From NCBI GenBank assembly GCA_027452165.1, contig DAIDGX010000019.1:62001-126000 (forward strand): DNA of 64,000 nt, written 5' to 3'. A program made the translations under genes and the position numbers. Origin of the DNA: Vulcanimicrobiota bacterium. GTDB lineage: Bacteria; Vulcanimicrobiota; Vulcanimicrobiia; Vulcanimicrobiales; Vulcanimicrobiaceae. Positions 18,486 through 26,860 of this stretch are shown one piece after another; the stretch's first letter is position 1, and every line of letters begins with the position of its first letter. The notes under the pieces are model-generated. The model saw nothing but the letters and a program-made list of their open reading frames with translations. It had not been told where the DNA came from and ran no database searches.

Positions 18486-18559
18486 CGGGGGGGCCGCTAC
18501 GCGAGCGCGAACCCGCCGGGTTCGACACGTTTCATTCCCTTGATGCGAAGGAGCCTTCG

Positions 18560-20020
18560 TTGACCACTCCCACCACGGCAAAAAAAGTTCCCATCACCGT
18601 CGCGCACGGTGACGGTATTGGACCAGAGATCATGGATGCGACGCTGCGCATCATCCTCGCGGCCGGTGCGCAACTCGACATCGAGGAGATCGCGATCGGC
18701 GAGTCCGTGTACAATCGCGGGCTCCAGAGCGGCATCGAGCCCGCGTCGTGGGAGTCGCTACGCCGTACGAAGGTGTTCCTGAAGGCGCCCATAACCACGC
18801 CGCAAGGCGGCGGCTTCAAGAGCCTCAACGTGACCGTCCGCAAGACGCTCGGCATGTATGCAAACGTTCGCCCGTGCGCATCGCTGCATCCGTTCGTGGC
18901 GACGAAGCACCCGAACATGGATATCGTAATCGTCCGCGAGAACGAAGAGGACGTCTACGGCGGTATCGAGCACCGCCAGACGAATCAAGTCGCACAGTGC
19001 CTGAAACTCATCTCGCGCCCCGGCAGCAAGCGGATCGTCCGCTACGCGTTTGAATACGCGCGCGCGAACAAGCGTAAAAAAGTGACGTGCTTCACCAAAG
19101 ACAACATCATGAAGATCACGGATGGCTTGTTTCATCGCACGTTTGAAGAGATCGCGAAAGAATACCCCGAGATCGAGAGCGAGCATTGGATCGTCGATAT
19201 CGGCGCCGCAAAAATGGCCGATACGCCCGAAGCTTTCGACGTGATCGTGATGCCGAATCTCTACGGCGACGTACTCTCGGACGTCGCTGCACAGATCACC
19301 GGATCGGTCGGCTTAGCGGGCTCCGCGAACATCGGCGATCACTGCTCGATGTTCGAAGCGATTCACGGCTCGGCGCCGCGTCGCGCGGGTCAAAACCTCG
19401 CGAATCCTTCGGGACTGCTGCATGGAGCGATCCTGATGCTCGTGCACATCGGGCAGTCGAAGACGGCCGAGGCCGTGCACAACGCCTGGCTCAAAACGAT
19501 CGAGGACGGCATCCACACCTACGACATCTACACGGAGGGCGTTTCGAAGCAAAAAGTGGGCACGCGCGAGTTCGCGGATGCCGTGATCGCCCGGCTTGGA
19601 AAGCGCCCGTCGCAGTTGAAGCCCGTGGAGTACGCCGAAGATGCCGTGATGAATCTTGCGATTCGCCCGGCCGGCAAACCGCCGATGAAGGTGCGCGTTG
19701 GCGTCGATATCTTCATCGATCGTCGCGACGGAAACCCCGATCACATCGCTGAACTCATGCAAAAGTTCAACGTGCCCGGCACGAAGCTCACCGTCATCGC
19801 GAACCGCGGTACCAAGGTGTGGCCGAACGGCAATCCCGACACCTATTGGAGCGATCACTGGTCGTGCCGGTTCGAAGGTGACGGCGATGGACTCTTTACG
19901 CAAGAGCACGTGGTCAAGTTGCTCGAAGTCGCCGCCAAGGCCGGCTTCGACGTGGTGAAGACCGAGGGGCTCTTCACGTTTAACGGTGAGCGCGGCTACT
20001 CGCTCGCACAGGGACAGTAG
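18560..20020 (+). CDS. icd: Isocitrate dehydrogenase, Thermus-type with C-terminal extension
   Basis: 486 residues. It oxidises isocitrate to 2-oxoglutarate in the TCA cycle. The catalytic beta-decarboxylating core shows HGDGIGPEI, LNVTVRKTLGMYANVRPC, VIVRENEEDVYGGIEH, the metal site NLYGDVLSDVAAQITGSVGLAGSANIG and FEAIHGSAPRRAGQNLANP. A C-terminal domain of about 140 residues follows (VGVDIFIDRRDGN..), as in the Thermus enzyme. The TTG at 18560 is chosen because a strong AAGGAG lies 7 nt upstream. Cofactor preference is not obvious. Confidence 0.92.
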   Translation: MTTPTTAKKVPITVAHGDGIGPEIMDATLRIILAAGAQLDIEEIAIGESVYNRGLQSGIEPASWESLRRTKVFLKAPITTPQGGGFKSLNVTVRKTLGMYANVRPCASLHPFVATKHPNMDIVIVRENEEDVYGGIEHRQTNQVAQCLKLISRPGSKRIVRYAFEYARANKRKKVTCFTKDNIMKITDGLFHRTFEEIAKEYPEIESEHWIVDIGAAKMADTPEAFDVIVMPNLYGDVLSDVAAQITGSVGLAGSANIGDHCSMFEAIHGSAPRRAGQNLANPSGLLHGAILMLVHIGQSKTAEAVHNAWLKTIEDGIHTYDIYTEGVSKQKVGTREFADAVIARLGKRPSQLKPVEYAEDAVMNLAIRPAGKPPMKVRVGVDIFIDRRDGNPDHIAELMQKFNVPGTKLTVIANRGTKVWPNGNPDTYWSDHWSCRFEGDGDGLFTQEHVVKLLEVAAKAGFDVVKTEGLFTFNGERGYSLAQGQ

Positions 20021-20034
20021 CTCCCAGCCGCGCT

Positions 20035-20664
20035 TTACCCCCGAAAGCGAAACCCTTCGTTCACGAAGGTTGCATAGCCGCCCGCGCGCCGGAACAATCC
20101 CTGCGCGCGGGCGGTGATGCGTCCGTGCGTAACGAGCCAGTACGCACCCACACGCCCGAAGTCAAGCGCGATCGAGTCGCGCCCCCGATAGCTCAGCACC
20201 GCTCGGCGAATGAGATCGGTACGTTCATCGACGTAGAGGTCGGTAAGCCGCTGTGTGGTTTGCCGATGGCGCGTACGCAAGCGCAGGTGAAAGCACGGCG
20301 CTCCATCGACCGTAGCCTCGCCGGCCGGTGTCATGCGATATTCGCCCGCGCGCGGGGTCGCGTGCATCATCGACCACGAGGCGCTCCAGTAGATGCGCCG
20401 GTCGGGAAAGACCGCGCGCGTATCTTCGTCGGTCGTTCGATCGATACCGTACGCGTCGTCTTCTTCAACCCGAAACGCCGCCGACGTTGAGAGGTCGTTC
20501 GTCACGGCAAGGTACGGCTCGGTGTCACCGTATGCGTCACCGACGATGCGCACCGTGACGCCGCGTCCATCGAGCAGTTGTGTGAACTCCATCGCAGGCG
20601 GGCGTACCTGCATCTGCATCGCGTGCGCCGCCCGCGCGTAGATTGTTGCCGCACTTGGAACCAT
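20035..20664 (-). CDS. Hypothetical protein, LolA-like outer-surface or periplasmic fold
   Basis: 209 residues with no assigned family. The pattern is mostly short beta strands, and the opening ATIYARAAHAMQMQVRPPAMEFTQLLDG followed by RVGAYWLVTHGRITARAQGL resembles lipoprotein-carrier-like (LolA/outer-membrane sorting) proteins. That is a structural impression only. No clear signal peptide is present with the ATG at 20664; the N-terminus is only weakly hydrophobic. It resembles in style the secreted protein at 36047-36949. It is convergent with icd, with 14 bp between stops. Confidence 0.6.
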   Translation of the reverse strand: MVPSAATIYARAAHAMQMQVRPPAMEFTQLLDGRGVTVRIVGDAYGDTEPYLAVTNDLSTSAAFRVEEDDAYGIDRTTDEDTRAVFPDRRIYWSASWSMMHATPRAGEYRMTPAGEATVDGAPCFHLRLRTRHRQTTQRLTDLYVDERTDLIRRAVLSYRGRDSIALDFGRVGAYWLVTHGRITARAQGLFRRAGGYATFVNEGFRFRG

Positions 20665-20701
20665 GCTCTCTCTACGAATGGGCGCCGCCGGGAGTTTCGT
20701 T

Positions 20702-21445
20702 CTAAACGCGTACCGAGAGAACCAGGAGCATCACCACCTCGCAAACCACAACGAGTGCCCCGTACACGTCACCGGTGAGTCCACCACCAAGGCGCCGGCT
20801 CGCCCACCACCCAAGGCCGAGTGCAACGGCCAGGGCGACGCCAAGGGCAATGTACCCGCCCGCGCCGAGCAACCACGCGCCTGCCACGAGTGCCACCGCA
20901 CATACGGCGACGATCGCCACGCTCGGACGCGACGTAAACGAGCGCGTTGCGGCGCCTGCCCGTGCATACGGGTAGCGCCAGGCGTTGAGGATCGCGCAGA
21001 GCCGCGCGCACGCACCCGTGAACGCAAAGAGCGCAATCCACCGTGCCGGCGCAATCGCAACGATCGCTGCGATCCACAGCGCAGCGAGCATCGCCATTCC
21101 CACCACGGCAAACGTACCATGACGCGGGTCACGCAAGATTTCAAGCCGCCGTTCGACCGGTGCCGTTACGAGCAAGCCGTCGCACGCGTCGAGAAAGCCG
21201 TCAACGTGAATCGCTCCCGTTAACGCGATCGCAAGCGCCCATGCCACGACCCCCGCCACGACGAGCGGTACGTGCGACGAGAGGATCCAGCCGGCGAGAC
21301 CCGCCACGGCACCGACCAGCGCGCCCACGAGCGGGAGAAACGAGAGCGCGAACGCGTCGGGTGCGGGACCTGCGGCCAAGCGGCCGAGCGGTATGACCGT
21401 AAAGTAGCTGACGGCACTAGCAAGCGCGGCGAGCGCGCGCTTCAC
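20702..21445 (-). CDS. cobS: Adenosylcobinamide-GDP ribazoletransferase (cobalamin synthase)
   Basis: 247 residues, a polytopic membrane protein. It joins adenosylcobinamide-GDP to alpha-ribazole (phosphate), the last step of cobalamin assembly. The signatures are YFTVIPLGRLA at the start, GAIHVDGFLDACDGLLVTAPVERRLEILRDPRHGTFAVVG with acidic metal-binding residues, and the C-terminal GGLTGDVYGALVVVCEVVML. The GTG at 21445 overlaps the cobT stop (GTGA), showing coupling. The product probably supplies the cofactor of the NrdJ reductase at 29563. Confidence 0.93.
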   Translation of the reverse strand: MKRALAALASAVSYFTVIPLGRLAAGPAPDAFALSFLPLVGALVGAVAGLAGWILSSHVPLVVAGVVAWALAIALTGAIHVDGFLDACDGLLVTAPVERRLEILRDPRHGTFAVVGMAMLAALWIAAIVAIAPARWIALFAFTGACARLCAILNAWRYPYARAGAATRSFTSRPSVAIVAVCAVALVAGAWLLGAGGYIALGVALAVALGLGWWASRRLGGGLTGDVYGALVVVCEVVMLLVLSVRV

Positions 21446-22494
21446 GCTTCGATCTGCGCGTTTGCCGTCGCAACTCCCGCCTGCGCGAACGTCTTCATCT
21501 CGCGCACCATGCGGGCCGCAGCCTCGCAGAGCGGAAGCGCGAGTGCGGCGCCGCTCGCTTCTCCCAAGCGCAAATCGAGATCGAGCAGCGGTACGAGGCC
21601 GAGATGACGCAACGCGATCGCGTGCCCGAGTTCGCGCGAGCGATGAGCGGCGATGCAGTACCCGAGCGCGCTCGGCTCGATCTGCTGCGCAACGAGCGCC
21701 GCAGCCGAAACGATGAAGCCGTCCAGGACCACGGGCACGCGCGCTTGCGCCGCTGCGAGCAACACGCCCGCCAGGCCCACTATTTCGTATCCGCCGAGTT
21801 CGGCCACCACCGTACGCCAATCGGCGCCACGTACCCGCTCCACCGCGTCGGCGACCACGCGTTGCTTGCGCTGCAAGCCGCCGTCGTCCACGCCGGTTCC
21901 GCGACCGACGACCTCGCACGCGTCGGCGCCGGTGAACGCACAGATCAGCGCCGCCGCGCTCGTCGAGTTGCCGATGCCCATCTCACCGAGCGCGACGATC
22001 TCCGGATGCACGCGCGCATCCACGTCGGCAAAGACCCGTATCCCGGCGTCGATCGCGGCATCCACGTGTTCGTCCGGCATCGCCGCTTCACGGGCGAGAT
22101 TTCGCGTTCCGCGCGCGATGTTGCGATCGAGCAACCGCGGATGCTGCGGGAGCGAACCCGTCACCCCGAAATTGGCAACGAAAACCTCCGCCCGCGCCAC
22201 GCGCGCAAAGGCGTTGATCGCCGCAAACTCACCGAGAAACGCACCGACCATCTGCGGCGTTACCTCGCTCGGGTAGGCGCTCACGCCCTCGGCCGTCACG
22301 CCGTGATCGCCGGCCCCGACAACGATTGCGCGCCGCTCGTAGAGCGGCGGCAAGCCCCCGTGCATGCCGGCAAGGCGCTCGGCGAGCTCTTCGATGCGGC
22401 CGAGGCTGCCGACCGGCTTCGTTAACTGATCGATGCGTTCGCGCGCCGCATGTGCGGCTGCGGTATCAAGCGGTGGGATCGAGATGGGCAACAT
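21442..22494 (-). CDS. cobT: Nicotinate-nucleotide-dimethylbenzimidazole phosphoribosyltransferase
   Basis: 350 residues, normal length. It makes alpha-ribazole phosphate from a benzimidazole base and nicotinate mononucleotide. Family motifs: LTKPVGSLGRIEELAERLAG, VVGAGDHGVTAEGVSAYP, GEMGIGNSTSAAALICAFTG, VVGRGTGVDDGGLQRK, VVLDGFIVSAAALVA and the catalytic Glu region LDLRLGEASGAALALPL. The 5' end overlaps the phosphatase gene by 29 bp if ATG 22494 is used. It sits between cobC-like and cobS genes. Confidence 0.95.
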   Translation of the reverse strand: MLPISIPPLDTAAAHAARERIDQLTKPVGSLGRIEELAERLAGMHGGLPPLYERRAIVVGAGDHGVTAEGVSAYPSEVTPQMVGAFLGEFAAINAFARVARAEVFVANFGVTGSLPQHPRLLDRNIARGTRNLAREAAMPDEHVDAAIDAGIRVFADVDARVHPEIVALGEMGIGNSTSAAALICAFTGADACEVVGRGTGVDDGGLQRKQRVVADAVERVRGADWRTVVAELGGYEIVGLAGVLLAAAQARVPVVLDGFIVSAAALVAQQIEPSALGYCIAAHRSRELGHAIALRHLGLVPLLDLDLRLGEASGAALALPLCEAAARMVREMKTFAQAGVATANAQIEA

Positions 22495-23083
22495 GATTCA
22501 CCATGATTATCCGCGCACGGTCGCCGTCCATGGCGATCTCGGTCACGCTCGCCGGATTGAAGCTCAGACTCATCGCGTCGCCCCGGCGGTCGGCAACCCG
22601 GTTGCCGAGCACCTCGAACGCGGCGTGGAGCACGCCCGCATGCGTGACCACGAGCACGTTGGGCGCCCCTTCGCCACGCACCATCTCCAAAAACGAAGCG
22701 ACGCGCGCGCACACCTGCTCGAACGATTCACCGCCCTCGGGAGCGTAGTACTTGGCCGCGGTGCTGCCATGGTCACGCAACTCCGGCCACCGCTCGGTGA
22801 TCTCGTTCCACGTGAGCCCCTCCCAGGCGCCAAAATTAAATTCGCGCAACCGGGCGTCCGGCGTCACCGTGATGCCATGTGGCTCGGCGATCGCGCCCGC
22901 GGTCTCCATCGCCCGGGCAAGATCGCTTGCATAGGCACGGTCGAACGTGCGTCCGCGCAAAAACGTGGCGAGGGCTTGGGCTTGCGCGCGTCCTTCGGCC
23001 GAGAGAGGGATATCCGTATGTCCTTGAAACCGGCGGGACGCGTTCCATTGCGTGCGTCCATGCCGAACCAACACGAGGTTAAT
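22466..23083 (-). CDS. cobC: Histidine phosphatase, probable alpha-ribazole phosphatase (CobC-like)
   Basis: About 205 residues with LVRHGRTQWNASRRFQGHTD, LREFNFGAWEGLTWNEI and LVVTHAGVLHAAF, so the RHG phospho-histidine site and second catalytic His are intact. Next to cobT and cobS, it probably removes the 5'-phosphate of alpha-ribazole phosphate. The start is unclear. AAAGGA precedes an ATT codon at 23083 by 8 nt, giving the family-typical (M)NLVLVRHG. The first canonical codon is GTG at 23074, too close to the motif and 17 nt from the ribosome-binding site. Other canonical starts would overlap the upstream gene deeply. Confidence 0.8.
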   Translation of the reverse strand: MNLVLVRHGRTQWNASRRFQGHTDIPLSAEGRAQAQALATFLRGRTFDRAYASDLARAMETAGAIAEPHGITVTPDARLREFNFGAWEGLTWNEITERWPELRDHGSTAAKYYAPEGGESFEQVCARVASFLEMVRGEGAPNVLVVTHAGVLHAAFEVLGNRVADRRGDAMSLSFNPASVTEIAMDGDRARIIMVNHVAHLDPTA

Positions 23084-23124
23084 CGCGTACGTCCTTTCCG
23101 CGATGATGCTACGAACCGTGGTGC

Positions 23125-23754
23125 TTAGAGCGCCTGCCCGGCGCTCTCGACGATTAGGTCTCCCAGGTGCGCGTCGATGCATTCGTCGAGCAGCCTCCAG
23201 CGTCCGTCCGCAACCGCGAACCTGGCATAGCCGCCATTGACGACGCGCGGTTCCCAGAACCGCGCGAGCGGGCGATCCGTTGCGCTGAGAATCGCACACC
23301 GCACGAGCACGTCGTGCGTGAGGATCACCGTTTCATCGTTGCGCTCGTCGAGTTCCGCCACGAACGCGAGAAAGCGCGTCTGGACGTCGCGCAGCGATTC
23401 GCCACCGTCGAAACGTACGCGCTCGGGTTCGTTTCGCCAGCGCAGCATGGTCACGGGGTCGTCGCGCTCGATCTCTGTACGCAGCCGCCCCTCCCACGTT
23501 CCGTGGCTGATCTCGATCAAGCGCTCGTCGGTTGCAATGTCGAGTCCACGCGCGTGTGCGAGCGGGCGCGTGGTCGCGATGCAGCGTTCGAGCGGGCTCG
23601 AGACGACGCGTTCGATCGGCTGCGAGGCGAGCGCGAGCGCGAGCGCTTTCGCTTGTGCGCTGCCTAGCTCCGTCAACTGCGACTCGCGCTGTCCCTGATA
23701 ACGCCCCTCGCGATTCCAATCCGTCTCGCCGTGTCGCGCCACGTACACGATCAC
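23125..23754 (-). CDS. Histidine phosphatase, candidate metal-independent phosphoserine phosphatase
   Basis: 209 residues of the phosphoglycerate-mutase-like superfamily: VARHGETDWNREGRYQGQ carries the catalytic His, VVSSPLERCIATTRP and GGESLRDVQTRF are typical, and TVILTHDVLVRCAIL holds the second His. GTG 23754 overlaps the serA stop by GTGA. Histidine-phosphatase-type phosphoserine phosphatases (iPSP) are known in Hydrogenobacter and Chloroflexus, and the coupling to serA makes that role likely here. This is inference; alpha-ribazole or broad phosphatase activity are alternatives. Confidence 0.82.
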   Translation of the reverse strand: MIVYVARHGETDWNREGRYQGQRESQLTELGSAQAKALALALASQPIERVVSSPLERCIATTRPLAHARGLDIATDERLIEISHGTWEGRLRTEIERDDPVTMLRWRNEPERVRFDGGESLRDVQTRFLAFVAELDERNDETVILTHDVLVRCAILSATDRPLARFWEPRVVNGGYARFAVADGRWRLLDECIDAHLGDLIVESAGQAL

Positions 23755-25349
23755 AGGCGAACCACGCGAACCGAACGCATCCCCTCGCATGCGGCGATCG
23801 CCTCGACGACGCTACGATCCACGTCGCGATCGACCTCGAGCACCATCATCGCATCACCGCCGCGTTCGCCACGCGCCACCTGCATGGTGGAGATGTTGAC
23901 CGCGGCATCGCCCAAGATCGTGCCGATGCGCCCCACCATGCCGGGAATATCACGATGGCGCGTGACCAGCATGGTGCCCTCGGCGATCGCATCGACTTCG
24001 AAGCCGTCGAGTTCGACGATCCGCGAGCCGTGCGGCAGGACCGTGCCGGCCACGCGATGCTCTCCAGCCGCGATGACGATGCGCGCACGAAAGGGCTCGG
24101 CGCCACGCTCGCGTGTGACGGCCGTGCGCACGCCGAGGGCCTGCGCGAGCGTCAGTGCATTCACGGGCGTCACCCGGCGATCGGTGACGAAGGGGAGCGC
24201 CCCCGCGAGCAATGCCGAGATGAACGGTTGTGCGTCGAGTTCGTGAATTTCGCCCTGCAGCACCACCGCAATCTCGTGGTGCAGCGCTTCGTCGAAGAGT
24301 TGCGGCATCAGACAACCCAAGCGAAACGCGACATCGACGAAACCGCCAGCGCGTTCGGCGTCGGCGCCGGAGAGCGCGGGCACGTTGACGGCGCCGCTCG
24401 CGGGTCTTCCGCCGAGCACGCGCACCACGTCGTGGGCGAGTTCGAGGGCGATACGCTCCAACGCTTCGAAGGTGGAGCCGCCGAGGTGCGGCGTGGCGAC
24501 GACGCGCGGATGCACGAGCAGGCCTGCCGATGCCGAGCCGGGCGGCGGTGGCTCCTCAGGAACGACGTCGATGGCGACGGCGCGCAAGCCACCAGCGTTC
24601 ACGTGGGCGAGCAACGCGTCGGCATCGATCACCGCGCCGCGCGCGCAATTCACGAGCACCGCGGACGCGCGCATCCGCGCGAGCGCACGCGCATCGATCA
24701 TGCCGCGCGTCTGCGGGGTGAGCGGCACGTGGAGGGTTACCACGTCGGCGCGCTCGAGCAACGCGTCGAACTCCATCAGCTCGACGCCGAGTGCGCCGGC
24801 GCGCGATGCCGGAATGAACGGATCGTAGGCGATCACCGTCATGCCGAAGGCCGCGGCACGCGCGGCGACGCCGCTTCCGATGCGGCCGAGGCCGACGATG
24901 CCGAGCGTCTTCCCCGCAAGCTCGTAACCGATGAAGGGTTTGCGATCCCACGCCCCGGCATGCACGCTCGCGTGCGCTTGCGGAATGTTGCGCATCGCAG
25001 CCAGGAGCAACGCGAAGGTCTGTTCGGTCGCGGCGAGGGTGTTGGCAGCAGGCGTGTTCACCACCACGATACCGGCATTCGTTGCCGCATCGACGTCGAT
25101 CGCATCGACCCCGACGCCGGCACGGGCGACCACCTCGAGGCGCGGTGCCACCTGCAGCAGCGCACGATCGACGCGCGTCTCCGAGCGCACGATCAGCCCG
25201 CGGGCCTCGCGCAGGGCGTTGTGAAGCGCTTCCCGGGGCTTTCCCACCACCGAGATCACCTCGGCGCCGGCCTGGCGCAGTACCTCGAGGCCACGTTCGT
25301 CGAACGGCTCCGCCACGACGACCCGGCCTAGCTTCGATTCCTCGACCAT
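23751..25349 (-). CDS. serA: D-3-phosphoglycerate dehydrogenase, long form with ASB and ACT domains
   Basis: 532 residues, matching the long SerA form. It oxidises 3-phosphoglycerate to 3-phosphohydroxypyruvate, the first step of serine synthesis. Substrate domain: VARAGVGVDAIDVDAATN. NAD domain: GIVGLGRIGSGVAARAAAFGMTVIAYDPF. Catalytic residues lie in NCARGAVID, VVPEEPP and TPHLGGST. An intervening ASB domain and a C-terminal ACT domain (PGMVGRIGTILGDAAVNISTMQVAR) suggest serine feedback. ATG 25349 gives the expected N-terminus; GTG 25346 is an alternative. It heads the serA-phosphatase-cobC-cobT-cobS run. Confidence 0.95.
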   Translation of the reverse strand: MVEESKLGRVVVAEPFDERGLEVLRQAGAEVISVVGKPREALHNALREARGLIVRSETRVDRALLQVAPRLEVVARAGVGVDAIDVDAATNAGIVVVNTPAANTLAATEQTFALLLAAMRNIPQAHASVHAGAWDRKPFIGYELAGKTLGIVGLGRIGSGVAARAAAFGMTVIAYDPFIPASRAGALGVELMEFDALLERADVVTLHVPLTPQTRGMIDARALARMRASAVLVNCARGAVIDADALLAHVNAGGLRAVAIDVVPEEPPPPGSASAGLLVHPRVVATPHLGGSTFEALERIALELAHDVVRVLGGRPASGAVNVPALSGADAERAGGFVDVAFRLGCLMPQLFDEALHHEIAVVLQGEIHELDAQPFISALLAGALPFVTDRRVTPVNALTLAQALGVRTAVTRERGAEPFRARIVIAAGEHRVAGTVLPHGSRIVELDGFEVDAIAEGTMLVTRHRDIPGMVGRIGTILGDAAVNISTMQVARGERGGDAMMVLEVDRDVDRSVVEAIAACEGMRSVRVVRL

Positions 25350-25401
25350 TGCCGCAGCTTCGCCCGAGGGCTCACCCCCCCTTGCGTCGTAGCCGTTCCC
25401 A

Positions 25402-26286
25402 GTGTCGAAACATGACGATTTGCGGCTCGACGTGCGCAAGATGTACAAGCTCTACATCAACGGTGCGTTCGTTCGCTCGGAGTCGGGCCGCAGCGATCCG
25501 ATCTGGGATGGCAAAACGTTCGGAGCCAACATCGCGCGTGCATCGCGCAAAGATGCACGCGACGCGGTCGTGGCGGCTCGTGCCGCCCAAGCCACGTGGT
25601 GGAACACCGCCCCGGGCACGCGCGGCCTGATCATCTATCGTCTCGCCGAGATGATGGACGCGCGCCGGACGGAGTTGATCGAGCGCGTGCGCGAAGGAGC
25701 GAATCTTTCGCAGAACGAGGCCGAACGCGAGACCAACGCGGCAATCGATCGCACCGTCTGGTATGCCGGATGGTGCGATAAATTCAACGCGTTGCTCTCG
25801 ACGCGCAATCCGGTGAGCGGCCCGCACTTCAATTTTTCTACCGCCGAGCCGACCGGCGTGGTCGTAACGCTCGCGCCCGAGCGTCCCTCGCTGCTCGGGC
25901 TCGTCTCGGTGCTTCTTCCGCCGCTCGTTGCCGGAAACGCCGTCGTGCTGCTCGCCTCGGAACACGATCCGCGTAGCGCGATCGCGTTTGCGGAGGCGCT
26001 CGCAACGAGCGACATACCCGCCGGCACCGTGAATATTCTCACCGGCGTGCGTAGCGAGATCGCGCCCGTGATGGCCAAGCATATGGACGTCAACGCAATC
26101 GCGATCGCGAACGGCGACGATGCTCTTGTCGCAACCATCGAACGCGAAGCGGCCGAGAACGTCAAGCGCGTGCATCGCTATCCGGATCGAACGCGCGAGG
26201 AGTGGTTTTCAAAGGACGCGCAGAGCCTCGACGACATCGAAGCCTTCTGCGAGATCAAGACGATCTGGCATCCCGCCGGTGTCTGA
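25402..26286 (+). CDS. Half-length aldehyde dehydrogenase-like protein without catalytic domain
   Basis: 294 residues matching only the NAD-binding half of ALDH: MYKLYINGAFVRSESGR, ARAAQATWWNTAPGTRGLIIYRLAEMM and PLVAGNAVVLLASEHDPRSAIAFAEALATSDIPAGTVNILTG. The usual PWNxP motif is degenerate (APERPSLLG). The catalytic-Cys domain is absent and the frame closes normally with a short acidic tail. Actinobacterial deoC loci carry a second ALDH with a similar N-terminus, so this may be a recognised accessory form, here separated from deoC by about 13 kb. GTG 25402 is chosen to keep the conserved N-terminus. The downstream aldolase start overlaps its stop. Confidence 0.8.
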   Translation: MSKHDDLRLDVRKMYKLYINGAFVRSESGRSDPIWDGKTFGANIARASRKDARDAVVAARAAQATWWNTAPGTRGLIIYRLAEMMDARRTELIERVREGANLSQNEAERETNAAIDRTVWYAGWCDKFNALLSTRNPVSGPHFNFSTAEPTGVVVTLAPERPSLLGLVSVLLPPLVAGNAVVLLASEHDPRSAIAFAEALATSDIPAGTVNILTGVRSEIAPVMAKHMDVNAIAIANGDDALVATIEREAAENVKRVHRYPDRTREEWFSKDAQSLDDIEAFCEIKTIWHPAGV

Positions 26287-26860
26287 CGACCGCGAACGCC
26301 GCGAGATCGCCGCTTTCTGCCGGCGTTTGTGGGAGCGCGGCCTCACGAGCGGTTCGAGCGGCAACGTGAGCCTACGTCTCGACGACGGTGATCTGCTCGT
26401 GACACCCTCGGGACGTTCGCTTGCGACGCTTACGCCCGGGGATATCGTACGTCTTGCGCCCGACGGCACGCCACGGTCGCCGGGCGAGCGCGCAACAAGC
26501 GAATTGCCACTGCATCTTGCGGCGTATCGCGTCCGTAGCGATATACGCTGCGTGGTGCACACGCATCCGACCTTTTCGGTCGTGTGGTCGAAGACGGGCA
26601 CGCTTTTTGCGTGCGATACCGTGGGCGCGAGCGAAGGCCTGCGCGCATGCGCGTGGACCCCATATCGAAAGAACGGCACCCAGGAACTCGCCGACCTGTG
26701 CGCGCACGAGTTCGCGCGCGGCATCGACGTCGTGGTGATGGAACGCCACGGGCTCTCGGTGGTCGCTTGTGATTTCGAGGATGCGTTCGTGCAAACGGAG
26801 CACGCCGAAGAGGCCGCAAAGATCGCACTCTATAGCACCCTACTCCCGGAGCGTGCATGA
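26279..26860 (+). CDS. Class II aldolase/adducin family protein (fuculose-phosphate aldolase-like)
   Basis: 193 residues, close to the usual 200-215. Motifs: LTSGSSGNVSLRL for phosphate binding, TSELPLHLAAYR with the catalytic Glu, the zinc ligands HTH in VVHTHPTFSV, and a third His in MERHGLSVVA. The family covers L-fuculose- and L-ribulose-phosphate aldolases/epimerases and methylthioribulose-1-phosphate dehydratase; the substrate cannot be told. GTG 26279 overlaps the stop of the half-ALDH gene, and its own stop overlaps the EAL gene by ATGA. The three are probably one transcript. Confidence 0.87.
   Translation: MSDDRERREIAAFCRRLWERGLTSGSSGNVSLRLDDGDLLVTPSGRSLATLTPGDIVRLAPDGTPRSPGERATSELPLHLAAYRVRSDIRCVVHTHPTFSVVWSKTGTLFACDTVGASEGLRACAWTPYRKNGTQELADLCAHEFARGIDVVVMERHGLSVVACDFEDAFVQTEHAEEAAKIALYSTLLPERA

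Noticed and set aside
23532-25331. 599-codon plus-strand frame opposite serA
   Set aside because: A shadow of GC-rich serA with an extreme Arg/His composition and no domain.
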